Part shown: positions 1-5,334 of the stretch, one piece after another | How positions within the stretch are numbered: the stretch's first letter is position 1 | How the letters are laid out: every line of letters starts with the position of its first letter | DNA from: a bacterium | GTDB lineage: Bacteria; Verrucomicrobiota; Verrucomicrobiae; Opitutales; Opitutaceae | Length of the DNA: 5,334 nucleotides | Direction of reading: 5' to 3' | NCBI GenBank assembly: GCA_021780625.1 | Contig: JAJXYI010000124.1 | Coordinates: forward strand, 1 to 5,334 | Made by a program: the position numbers and the translations under genes | The notes under the pieces: generated by a model | What the model saw: only the letters and a program-made list of their open reading frames with translations | Told to the model about the DNA's origin: nothing | Database searches by the model: none

Positions 1-528
1 ATCACCCGTCTCGAGAAGATCGTGAATGATTTCCTTCGCTTCGCGAGGCCCGCGGATCCCGTGATGACTCGCACTGACGCCGGAAGCCTGCTGCGGGAGG
101 TGCATCGATTTTTCGCCTCGTCCGCGGAAAAGGCGGGCGTCCGGCTCGCCCTGGATACACAGCCCGCCGCGATCGAAGTCGACGCGGGCCAGATCAGGCA
201 GGTGCTGATCAATCTCGTTCAAAATGCCTTCGACAGCATCACCCGCGATGGCACCGTCACGCTGCGCAACCGGCGCGAACGCAAGGTGCTCGCAGGAACC
301 GAACGCAATGTCGTCATCCTCGAGGTCGCAGACACTGGAAAGGGCATGCCGCCCGACGTGGTGAAGCGGCTGTTCGATCCGTTCTTCACGACGAAGGACA
401 CCGGCACCGGACTGGGCCTGTCGATCGCGGCGCGGATCGTCGAGAAACATCAGGGAGCGCTGCAGTACCAGACCCAGCTCAACCGGGGATCGACGTTTGG
501 AGTCGTGCTGCCGGAGGCGACATCATGA
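1..528 (+). CDS. Sensor histidine kinase, C-terminal part (5' end cut by window)
   Basis: This is the catalytic end of a two-component sensor kinase, which would phosphorylate the regulator encoded immediately downstream. The frame is open from base 1, so the GTG at 22 is not a true start. The first residues (RLEKIVNDFLRFARP) are the end of the HisKA dimerisation helix; the phospho-accepting histidine and all sensing domains lie outside the window. A HATPase_c domain follows, with an N box (QVLINLVQNAFDS), G1 box (DTGKGMP), F box (FDPFFTTK) and G2 box (GTGLGLSI), all intact. The order and wording resemble NtrB/ZraS-type kinases that pair with sigma54 activators. The stop codon overlaps the start of the next gene (ATGA, 525-528), so the two are probably translationally coupled. 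The signal sensed cannot be deduced. The kinase call is certain; the subfamily is inferred from the partner. Confidence 0.95.
   Translation: MTRLEKIVNDFLRFARPADPVMTRTDAGSLLREVHRFFASSAEKAGVRLALDTQPAAIEVDAGQIRQVLINLVQNAFDSITRDGTVTLRNRRERKVLAGTERNVVILEVADTGKGMPPDVVKRLFDPFFTTKDTGTGLGLSIAARIVEKHQGALQYQTQLNRGSTFGVVLPEATS
513..517 (+). promoter_or_regulatory. Ribosome binding site of the response regulator gene
   Basis: A strong GGAGG lies 7 bases before the ATG at 525, inside the last codons of the kinase gene. It fixes the regulator start at the ATGA overlap. Confidence 0.75.
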
Positions 529-1967
529 GCGCGCGGCCGAGAGTCCTCCTCATCGACGACGATCCGAGCATCGCCGACACCCTGCCGCGGGTCCTCGCCG
601 CCGAGGGCTTCGACGTGGTGGTGCGCCAACGCGGCGACGAGGGGCTCGCCGTCGCCACGGGCGAGATGGTCAACGTGGTGATCACGGACCTTCGGCTGCC
701 GGGACTCGGCGGCATCGAGCTGATCAAGCGACTGAGGGTCGCGCAGCCGCGTTTGCCTGTAATCCTGGTGACCGCGTTTGGCACGACGGAGACGGCGATC
801 GAGGCCACCAAGTTTGGCGCGTATGACTACCTGTTGAAGCCCTTCGCGATCCCGCAACTGATCGAGATGGTTCGCAAGGCCGCCGACAGCAATCGGCTGA
901 TGTCGGAACCTGTCGAGCTGGGCCTGCCCACCTTGGCGCGCGACGCACTCGTGGGTCGAAGCGAAGTGATGCAGGCGATCTACAAGGAAATCGGACGCGT
1001 CGCGTCGAAGCCCGTGAGCGTGCTGATTCGCGGCGAGACCGGCACCGGCAAGGAATTGATCGCGCGTGCACTCTACCAGCACAGCGATCGCGCCAACGCG
1101 CCCTTTATCGCGGTCAATTGCGCCGCCATTCCCGAGCAGCTACTCGAAAGCGAGTTGTTCGGTCACGAACGAGGCGCGTTCACCGGCGCGGAGACGCGGC
1201 GCATCGGTCGCTTCGAGCAGGCGAATCACGGAACGCTGTTTCTCGACGAAATAGGGGACATGACCCGGGAGACGCAGGTGAAGCTCGTGCGGGTGTTGCA
1301 GGAACAGTGCCTGCAGCGCGTCGGTGGCAAGGAGTCCATTCCGATCAACGTGCGTGTGATCGCCGCGACCCATCGCGACCTCGAGGGAGCGATTGTCCAG
1401 AAACAGTTCCGCGAAGACCTTTATTACCGGTTGAGCGTGGTCGTGATCACGCTGCCGCCGCTGCGTAGCCGGCGGGAGGACATTCCGGACCTCGTGAAGT
1501 ACCTGCTGCAGAAGCACGGGCCAGCTTTGGGTAACGAGCATCCGGCGATCCAGCCCGACGCCGTGGAATTTCTGCAACAGCAGCCATGGCCGGGCAACGT
1601 GCGCCATCTCGAGAACGTCGTGCGAAAGAGCCTGCTGCTCACGCAGGGATATCCGATCGGCATCGAACACGTGCGCACCGCCTTGACCCAGGCAGGCTCA
1701 GGCCTGTTTTCCCCGGCCAGCCCGATCGGCGAATACGTCGAAGAGCTGCTTGCGAGCGCGAGGCGAGGCGAGGCCTCCGATGTTCACGCACGCGTGATCG
1801 AGACCGTCGAACGCGAGCTGTTCGCGCGGGCAATTCAGCAGGCTGAAGGCAATCAGGCCAAGGCGGCCCGCTGGCTCGGCGTGTCGCGGATCACTATGAA
1901 AGCCAAGCTCGTCCAGTTCGGCCTGCATCCGTCCAGCGTGACCGGGCCAGGGGAGTCGCTCCGCTGA
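525..1967 (+). CDS. NtrC-family sigma54-dependent response regulator
   Basis: This is a complete 480-residue transcriptional activator with the usual three-domain layout. The receiver domain (about 5-120) has the acidic pocket D11-D13, phospho-acceptor D55, T83 and K105. The central AAA+ domain (about 140-380) shows Walker A (GETGTGKE, K176), the sigma54-contacting GAFTGA loop (217-222), Walker B (FLDE, D241-E242), candidate arginine fingers in FREDLYYRL (R296, R302) and the WPGNVR sensor II motif (355-360). A Fis-type helix-turn-helix (about 435-466) closes the protein. All parts needed to hydrolyse ATP and remodel sigma54-RNA polymerase are present, so it should be a true activator. WPGNVR is followed by His-Leu-Glu where Glu-Leu-Glu is common, a minor variation. 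It forms an operon with the kinase. Its targets are unknown; the adjacent convergent gene is a candidate only by analogy with ZraPSR. Confidence 0.96.
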   Translation: MSARPRVLLIDDDPSIADTLPRVLAAEGFDVVVRQRGDEGLAVATGEMVNVVITDLRLPGLGGIELIKRLRVAQPRLPVILVTAFGTTETAIEATKFGAYDYLLKPFAIPQLIEMVRKAADSNRLMSEPVELGLPTLARDALVGRSEVMQAIYKEIGRVASKPVSVLIRGETGTGKELIARALYQHSDRANAPFIAVNCAAIPEQLLESELFGHERGAFTGAETRRIGRFEQANHGTLFLDEIGDMTRETQVKLVRVLQEQCLQRVGGKESIPINVRVIAATHRDLEGAIVQKQFREDLYYRLSVVVITLPPLRSRREDIPDLVKYLLQKHGPALGNEHPAIQPDAVEFLQQQPWPGNVRHLENVVRKSLLLTQGYPIGIEHVRTALTQAGSGLFSPASPIGEYVEELLASARRGEASDVHARVIETVERELFARAIQQAEGNQAKAARWLGVSRITMKAKLVQFGLHPSSVTGPGESLR

Positions 1968-2128
1968 AGAAAACCTTCCCAAGGACCGGGTTCCTCACCA
2001 CGCAGTTGGTTCCAGATGCCAGAGACGTTTCCCCGGGAAAATAATATTAAACATAAGGTTTATTGTGCGACAAATACCTGGTTGCCAAAATCGCCATCCA
2101 GTGCTGGAAATTCCAGGGTTTGCGCACC
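1968..2128. other. Intergenic region between convergent genes
   Basis: No gene is seen. The stretch separates the ends of the regulator (+) and the DUF3347 gene (-), so terminators are expected, but only weak ones are visible. CCTT-CCC-AAGG (1974-1984), read leftwards, is followed by TTTTCTTC and could stop minus-strand transcripts, but its stem is only 4 pairs. An AT-rich island around 2038-2066 (AATAATATTAAA and neighbours) contrasts with the GC-rich surroundings. It contains TTTCC-CCG-GGAAA and TAAAC-ATAAG-GTTTA inverted repeats. CTGGAA-A-TTCCAG lies at 2104-2116. Confidence 0.5.
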
Positions 2129-2590
2129 TCACTCGTCCTTCATGATGCTGCCACAGGTCGGGCTCATTTTCCCCATGTAGGGATTCGAGATCGTCTCGTT
2201 GGTCTGTACCCAGTGCGCCCACTTGCCGTCCACGCGGTACATCGGGCAATGGGCCACAAAATAACCGGACTGCCCCTGCACCATTTTGACCGCGACCATG
2301 CTCAGGTGCTCGAACGCCTGCCGGGCCTGATCGAGCGTCTTTGCCTCCGCAATCGCGGCCGCCACTTTGTGTCCGTCGATCTTCGCGGCCGCCGCCTTCG
2401 CGCCCGCCAGGTCGTCCGCCGCCAAGGATGCCCGCACGGCCTCGTATTGGGCCAGAAATTGGGTGTCGGCCGCGGAAAGCGGTTTTGGCCCCGCAGCCAT
2501 CGCGGCAGACAGATTCGCAGTTCCCGCCACAAAGCCGGCCGCTACAATCAAACCAAGGGAGAGGTTCCTGAGGATATTTTCGATTTTCAT
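2129..2590 (-). CDS. Small putative periplasmic DUF3347-type protein
   Basis: From the chosen ATG the protein has 153 residues. It begins with a signal peptide: a short charged start (MKIENILRN), a hydrophobic stretch (about 12-27) and a likely cleavage near Ala-Met-Ala (30-32). A helical, alanine-rich segment follows. The C-terminus carries the DUF3347 signatures: HCPM (His114, Cys115, Met117), a following Trp127, ISNPYMGKM (about 134-142) and a final Cys146-Gly. In the family this domain also occurs at the C-terminus of metal-efflux membrane-fusion proteins. Here it stands alone, so a periplasmic metal-binding or redox role is an inference; the His, Cys and Met residues are plausible ligands. 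Two in-frame starts exist: this one, and 2632, which adds 14 residues ahead of the signal peptide and is therefore less likely. Neither has a clear Shine-Dalgarno. The gene faces the two-component operon. Confidence 0.85.
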   Translation of the reverse strand: MKIENILRNLSLGLIVAAGFVAGTANLSAAMAAGPKPLSAADTQFLAQYEAVRASLAADDLAGAKAAAAKIDGHKVAAAIAEAKTLDQARQAFEHLSMVAVKMVQGQSGYFVAHCPMYRVDGKWAHWVQTNETISNPYMGKMSPTCGSIMKDE

Positions 2591-2723
2591 GATTGGTATG
2601 GATGAGTTCTGGCGGACGTCCTGCGGGAGCATCCCCGCTGGGTTCCGCTATCTCTGATAGTCGCAACGAGCCGAATTCCCTCAGTCTTTTGCAGATCCCC
2701 ACGAAGCCTCATGCCCCCGACTG

Positions 2724-2735
2724 CACTAAGTAGTG
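2724..2735. repeat. Short palindrome, possible operator
   Basis: CACTA-AG-TAGTG is a perfect 5+5 inverted repeat with a 2-base centre, about 135 bases upstream of the DUF3347 gene start. Size and symmetry would suit a dimeric regulator, but there is a single copy and chance is possible. Confidence 0.25.
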
Positions 2736-2841
2736 TGCTTAATCGCCATCATAAACGCGGCGCGAAGCCGTCCGAGTTGCGGTCCCCGGCACGCCCCTGT
2801 CTCCTTTGATTGGACTGAGCGTGTTTTCGGACCCGGTCTAT

Positions 2842-2869
2842 CGTGGTGCGAGCGTTCGCACCGCGTTTT
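2842..2869 (+). terminator. Terminator-like stem-loop with T-run, + strand
   Basis: Bases 2842-2851 pair with 2856-2865 to give a 10-pair, GC-rich stem containing one G-U pair. The loop is GCGT (2852-2855), and TTTT (2866-2869) follows at once before CCCGG. This is the form of a rightward rho-independent terminator, although the T-run is short. On the other strand no T-run follows, so the direction is clear. No rightward coding gene ends just upstream; the nearest is the regulator, almost 900 bases away with an opposing gene between. It may therefore end a small RNA or act in a leader of the hdr operon. Confidence 0.45.
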
Positions 2870-3367
2870 CCCGGTCTCGGTCTCGGCCTCAGTCCGACGT
2901 GCGCAAGCTCCTTTGCCGGTCGGGCTTGTGTCGCCCGTTCCTGCGGTCGTCGTCCGTGCGCCACCCCACCCTAAATTGTATCCAGGTTATGGCGACAACC
3001 GCCCAGGTTCGCACGCGCTACGCGCCGGATTTCTCTCGGCTTCGACCGCCCGCACATCCGGCATCCGATTTTCGCGCATGAGACGCGAAGGCCGGCCCTC
3101 CGCGCATCATCGCAGGTTCGCAACCAGCATTCTTATCGAATCAGTCCCGTTTTTCCGATATCCTTCGGAAGTTTCCGGTTCTGTTTCGTGCGCGATGTCA
3201 CCCCTTTCCAAAGGCGCCGACGGCAATCTCAGGACGGTCCTCCACCCCTCGCCGCCCTACTCCGGATTTTTGCGGCCTTCCGGGCCGCGGCTCTCCCTCC
3301 CATGAAGCCGTCCTCCTCTCCTCTGCCACCTCGCGAATCGCGGCTCAAGGCTCCCCCAGAACCTGCG

Positions 3368-3967
3368 ATGAAGATCACGCGGACGATCAAATACGAGTCC
3401 GACCGCGTGAAGGGTTTCTGCGACGAGATCATGCGCATCCCCGGCTGCGACCAGCTCCAAGCCTGCATCCAGTGCGGCACCTGCTCGGGAATTTGTCCGC
3501 TGAGCATTTATATGGACTATACGCCGCGGCGCGTGATCGCGCTGGTGCGCTCCGACTTCAAGAACGAGGTCCTCCGCAGCCACACGGTCTGGCTCTGCGC
3601 CTCCTGTTACGCCTGCACCGTCGAATGCCCCCGACAGATCCGCATCACCGACATCATGTACGGGCTCAAGCAGCGGGCCATCAAGGAAGGCATCTATCCC
3701 AGGAACTTCCCCATACCGGTTCTCGCGAAGGAGTTTTCGAAGATGGTCCTCAGGAAGGGACGAATCACCGAGACGCTCCTAGTCATGCGGCTTTTCCTCA
3801 AGGCAAACTGGCGCGCCGTCCTGGGGTCCTGGCGCCTGGGTTTCGGTCTCATGCGGACCGGTCGCTTCGTGCTGAGATCCGAGCGGATCGAGCGACAGTC
3901 CGAACTTCGTTCCATGCTCACGGGCAAGAATGGCGGCAATGGCGGAATCCCAAAGGAGAAATCATGA
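3368..3967 (+). CDS. hdrC: Heterodisulfide reductase-like subunit C (iron-sulfur relay)
   Basis: HdrC carries electrons between HdrA and the disulfide-reducing HdrB in the soluble Hdr complex. From the ATG at 3368 the protein has 199 residues. Two ferredoxin-type CxxCxxCxxxCP motifs are complete: C33, C36, C39, C43 and C77, C80, C83, C87, enough for two [4Fe-4S] clusters. The rest is helical with a basic C-terminal part. The frame stays open upstream, with alternatives at 3302 (ATG) and 3188 (GTG), but the extra residues are low-complexity Pro/Arg/Ser. Family-like sequence (KITRTIKYE...) begins at the chosen Met. No good Shine-Dalgarno precedes any of the three. The gene ends in an ATGA overlap with hdrB, and a duplicated 9-base unit near the end encodes NGGNGG. 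A related ferredoxin-like subunit of another CCG-protein complex is possible, but the neighbours support HdrC. Confidence 0.92.
   Translation: MKITRTIKYESDRVKGFCDEIMRIPGCDQLQACIQCGTCSGICPLSIYMDYTPRRVIALVRSDFKNEVLRSHTVWLCASCYACTVECPRQIRITDIMYGLKQRAIKEGIYPRNFPIPVLAKEFSKMVLRKGRITETLLVMRLFLKANWRAVLGSWRLGFGLMRTGRFVLRSERIERQSELRSMLTGKNGGNGGIPKEKS
3929..3946 (+). repeat. Tandem 9-base duplication in the hdrC tail
   Basis: AATGGCGGC is followed directly by AATGGCGGA, in frame, encoding Asn-Gly-Gly twice (residues 188-193 of HdrC). It looks like a small slippage duplication that makes a flexible tail ahead of the hdrB ribosome binding site. Confidence 0.7.
3952..3958 (+). promoter_or_regulatory. Ribosome binding site of hdrB
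   Basis: AAAGGAG stands 5 bases before the ATG at 3964, within the last codons of hdrC. It settles the hdrB start, because the same frame is open far upstream (to 3472) across hdrC. Confidence 0.85.
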
Positions 3968-4854
3968 ACTACAGCTACTTTCCCGGATGTTCCCTGAAGG
4001 GGCTCGGACGTGCCTATGAGGAATCCCTGATTCCGGTCATGCGCCACCTCGGCGTCGAGATGACCGAGCTGCCCGACTGGAACTGCTGCGGAGCCACCGC
4101 CTACATGTCCGTCGACGAGCGCCAGGCGTCGATCCTGGCCGCCCGCAATCTCGCCATCGCGGAAAAAGCCGGAGGGCAAGATCTTCTCACTCCGTGCAGC
4201 GCCTGCTATCTGGTGCTTAACAAGACCAAACACTACCTGCGTGAGACCCCGGCGATGCGCGCCGAGGTCCAGCAGGCCCTCTCGCGCGCCCACCTGGATT
4301 ACAGTGGCAATACGAAGGTGCGGCATCCGCTCGATGTGCTCGTCAACGATGTGGGCCTTGATGCGATTCGCGAGAAAGTCGTGCGCCCTCTCACCGGCCT
4401 CAAGGTTGCGCCCTACTACGGCTGCCAGCTGGTGCGCCCCTACTCGACCTTCGACGATGCCTGGAATCCCACCAGCATGGACAGGCTCATGACCACGCTT
4501 GGCGCAGAAGTGGTCCACTACCCCCTGAAAACGAAATGCTGCGGAGCCAGTCTCACGGGCACCGTGCCCGAGGCAGGCCTGCGCCTCACCTACATCCTCC
4601 TGCTCGAGGCCGTGCGGCGAAAGGCGGACGTCATCTCGACGGTGTGCCCGCTGTGCCAGTTCAATCTCGACGCCTACCACGGCCAGATCGAGCGGCGCTG
4701 GGGAAAGGTCCGCGTCGCCACCGTGTATTTCACCCAGCTCATGGGTCTCGCCTTTGGCATGTCACCACGCGAACTCGGCCTGAACCGCAACTTCATCCCG
4801 ATGGCCCCGCTTCCAGCCCTTCACGCCCAACCCTCGGAGTCTTCGACGCCATGA
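3964..4854 (+). CDS. hdrB: Heterodisulfide reductase-like subunit B (catalytic, CCG domains)
   Basis: HdrB is the disulfide-cleaving subunit. In methanogens it reduces CoM-S-S-CoB on two noncubane [4Fe-4S] clusters; the bacterial substrate is unknown. The protein has 296 residues, the usual family size. Both cysteine-rich CCG motifs are complete: C9, C41, C42, C78, C81 in the first half, and C154, C192, C193, C228, C231 in the second. Spacings (C-x31-CC-x35-CxxC and C-x37-CC-x34-CxxC) fit the CCG pattern, so both clusters should form and catalysis is expected. The start is set by a strong ribosome binding site and a 4-base overlap with hdrC; the end overlaps hdrA in the same way. The Pro/Ala/Ser-rich last 20 residues look like a variable tail. 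Glycolate oxidase or LutA/succinate-reductase CCG proteins are alternatives, but the hdrC and hdrA neighbours argue against them. Confidence 0.94.
   Translation: MNYSYFPGCSLKGLGRAYEESLIPVMRHLGVEMTELPDWNCCGATAYMSVDERQASILAARNLAIAEKAGGQDLLTPCSACYLVLNKTKHYLRETPAMRAEVQQALSRAHLDYSGNTKVRHPLDVLVNDVGLDAIREKVVRPLTGLKVAPYYGCQLVRPYSTFDDAWNPTSMDRLMTTLGAEVVHYPLKTKCCGASLTGTVPEAGLRLTYILLLEAVRRKADVISTVCPLCQFNLDAYHGQIERRWGKVRVATVYFTQLMGLAFGMSPRELGLNRNFIPMAPLPALHAQPSESSTP
4836..4839 (+). promoter_or_regulatory. Probable ribosome binding site of hdrA
   Basis: GGAG lies 11 bases before the ATG at 4851, slightly far but usable. Combined with the ATGA overlap it supports coupled translation from hdrB. Confidence 0.5.
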
Positions 4855-5334
4855 ATGGAACGAATCACAACGGGATCAGGATCGGCTACTACATCTGCCA
4901 CTGCGGTCACAACATCGCGGGAGTGATCGATTGCGGGGAGGTCGCCCGGCGGATCGGGGTGCTGCCCGGCGTCGTCGTGTCACGCGATTACAAATACATG
5001 TGTTCGGAGCCCGGCCAGGAGCTCCTGCGCCAGGACATACGCGCCCACGACCTGAACCGCATCGTCGTGGCGTCCTGTTCTCCGCTGCTTCACGAGCACA
5101 CCTTCCGCACCGCCGTCGAGGACGCGGGGCTCAACCCCTACCACTTCCAGATGGTGAACATACGCGAGCATGCCTCGTGGGTTCACACCGACCATGCCGC
5201 GGCCACCGAGAAGGCCGTGGACCTCTCCCGCGCGGCAGTCATGCGCGTGCGCCATCACCGCGCCCTCACGACGACCCGCGTGCCCATCAACCCTGCGGTG
5301 CTCGTGGTCGGCGGGGGCATCGATGCCCCCGCCG
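4851..5334 (+). CDS. hdrA: Heterodisulfide reductase-like subunit A, N-terminal part (3' cut)
   Basis: HdrA is the FAD-containing iron-sulfur subunit that splits electron pairs in the Hdr complex. Only 161 codons are present and the frame has no stop in the window. The N-terminal domain is typical: IGYYICHCGHNIAGV (C16, C18), RDYKYMCSEPGQELL (C51), VVASCSP (C76), AGLNPYHFQM and NIREHASWVH. Alanine 108 in the last motif sits where I recall cysteine in many homologues; I could not verify this. The start of the FAD-binding fold follows (PAVLVVGGGI, 148-157). After I157 the protein reads D-A-P-A instead of the expected A-G-hydrophobic run, so the third glycine of GxGxxG is lost. This break falls exactly on the axis of the terminal palindrome, so residues 158-161 are doubtful. 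The start is chosen for the ATGA overlap with hdrB. Confidence 0.9.
   Translation, partial: MNGTNHNGIRIGYYICHCGHNIAGVIDCGEVARRIGVLPGVVVSRDYKYMCSEPGQELLRQDIRAHDLNRIVVASCSPLLHEHTFRTAVEDAGLNPYHFQMVNIREHASWVHTDHAAATEKAVDLSRAAVMRVRHHRALTTTRVPINPAVLVVGGGIDAPA
5309..5334. repeat. Perfect 26-base palindrome at the window end
   Basis: The last 26 bases equal their own reverse complement, with the axis between 5321 and 5322 in ATCGAT and no unpaired centre. It starts inside the HdrA glycine motif and runs to the final base, so it may continue past the window. A spacer-less palindrome of this length inside a conserved coding motif at a sequence end is typical of a fold-back chimera, though a natural inversion junction cannot be excluded. 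Confidence 0.9.

Larger units (their letters stand above)
2591..3367. other. Long intergenic region without a credible gene
   Basis: About 780 bases lie between the divergent DUF3347 gene and hdrC and must hold both promoters. Open frames exist here, but their products are Ser/Arg/Pro-rich without recognisable domains. Structure seen: the stem-loop plus T-run at 2842-2869; the palindrome CACTA-AG-TAGTG at 2724-2735; a near-triplicate hexamer (CGGTCT, CGGTCT, CGGCCT) around 2872-2889; the inverted repeat TTCGCG-CATGAGA-CGCGAA at 3071-3089; and GCGGCC-TTCCG-GGCCGC at 3272-3288. The last lacks a T-run on the correct side in either direction, so it is not an intrinsic terminator. The final 100 bases before hdrC are strongly pyrimidine-rich on the + strand. 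No convincing -35/-10 pair or sigma54 site was recognised. Confidence 0.55.

Noticed and set aside
22..24. GTG at 22 as the start of the kinase gene
   Set aside because: The frame is open to base 1 and the residues before it belong to the conserved HisKA helix; the gene simply begins outside the window.
450..1082. 210-codon - strand open frame opposite the response regulator
   Set aside because: It is antisense to the receiver and AAA+ domains; its composition (His/Arg/Asp-rich) is that of a shadow frame.
2063..2605. 180-codon + strand open frame opposite the DUF3347 gene
   Set aside because: The opposite strand encodes a signal peptide and conserved Cys-Pro-Met and Asn-Pro-Tyr motifs, so this frame is its shadow.
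2610..2624. Possible sigma54 promoter on the + strand (TGGC ... TGC with GG-N10-GC spacing)
   Set aside because: GG and GC have the right spacing, but the rest of the consensus is poor, it lies over 700 bases before hdrC, and it overlaps the upstream edge of the opposing gene. Chance match is likely.
3272..3288. GC-rich hairpin GCGGCC-TTCCG-GGCCGC as a terminator
   Set aside because: The T-run lies before it on the + strand, and no T-run follows it on either strand, so it does not fit an intrinsic terminator.
2733..3305. 190-codon + strand open frame in the gap
   Set aside because: Its product is Ser/Arg/Pro-rich with no recognisable domain, motif or ribosome binding site, it contains the terminator-like hairpin and it runs into the hdrC upstream region. 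It looks like chance open frame in GC-rich DNA.
3694..4680. 328-codon - strand open frame opposite hdrC/hdrB
   Set aside because: It lies antisense to two genes with full family motifs. Long antisense frames are expected with GC-rich third positions, and it shows no domain of its own.

Overview
The window is GC-rich bacterial chromosomal DNA, with codon third positions mostly G or C. It holds two gene blocks separated by a long gap. The small protein with a signal peptide and the NtrC-type two-component pair point to a Gram-negative (diderm) organism. The phylum cannot be fixed from this sequence. Verrucomicrobiota or another GC-rich anaerobe-containing lineage would fit, but this is only a guess.

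Left block (1-1967, + strand): the C-terminal catalytic part of a sensor histidine kinase, cut by the window start, overlaps by 4 bases (ATGA) with a complete NtrC-family, sigma54-activating response regulator. Convergent to it (2590-2129, - strand) lies a small putative periplasmic protein with a DUF3347-type C-terminus (Cys-Pro-Met and Asn-Pro-Tyr...Cys-Gly signatures), a domain otherwise found on metal-efflux adaptor proteins. The layout resembles ZraPSR: a sigma54-type two-component system beside a small periplasmic protein. No convincing sigma54 promoter was found between them.

Middle (2591-3367): about 780 bases without a credible gene. The main signal is a 10-pair stem-loop followed by TTTT at 2842-2869. 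It looks like a rightward intrinsic terminator, yet no rightward gene lies directly upstream. A short untranslated RNA or a leader of the hdr operon is possible.

Right block (3368-5334, + strand): hdrC, hdrB and the first 161 codons of hdrA, each junction an ATGA overlap. They encode the subunits of a soluble heterodisulfide-reductase-like complex. HdrA normally carries FAD and bifurcates electrons, HdrC relays them through two [4Fe-4S] clusters, and HdrB reduces a disulfide on two noncubane clusters. All cluster cysteines of HdrC and HdrB are present. The physiological partner would be encoded further right, outside the window.

The last 26 bases (5309-5334) are a perfect palindrome. HdrA reads as the expected FAD-binding glycine motif up to the exact axis of symmetry and then departs from the family. 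This suggests a fold-back artefact at a contig end, or a real inversion junction, rather than true HdrA sequence.
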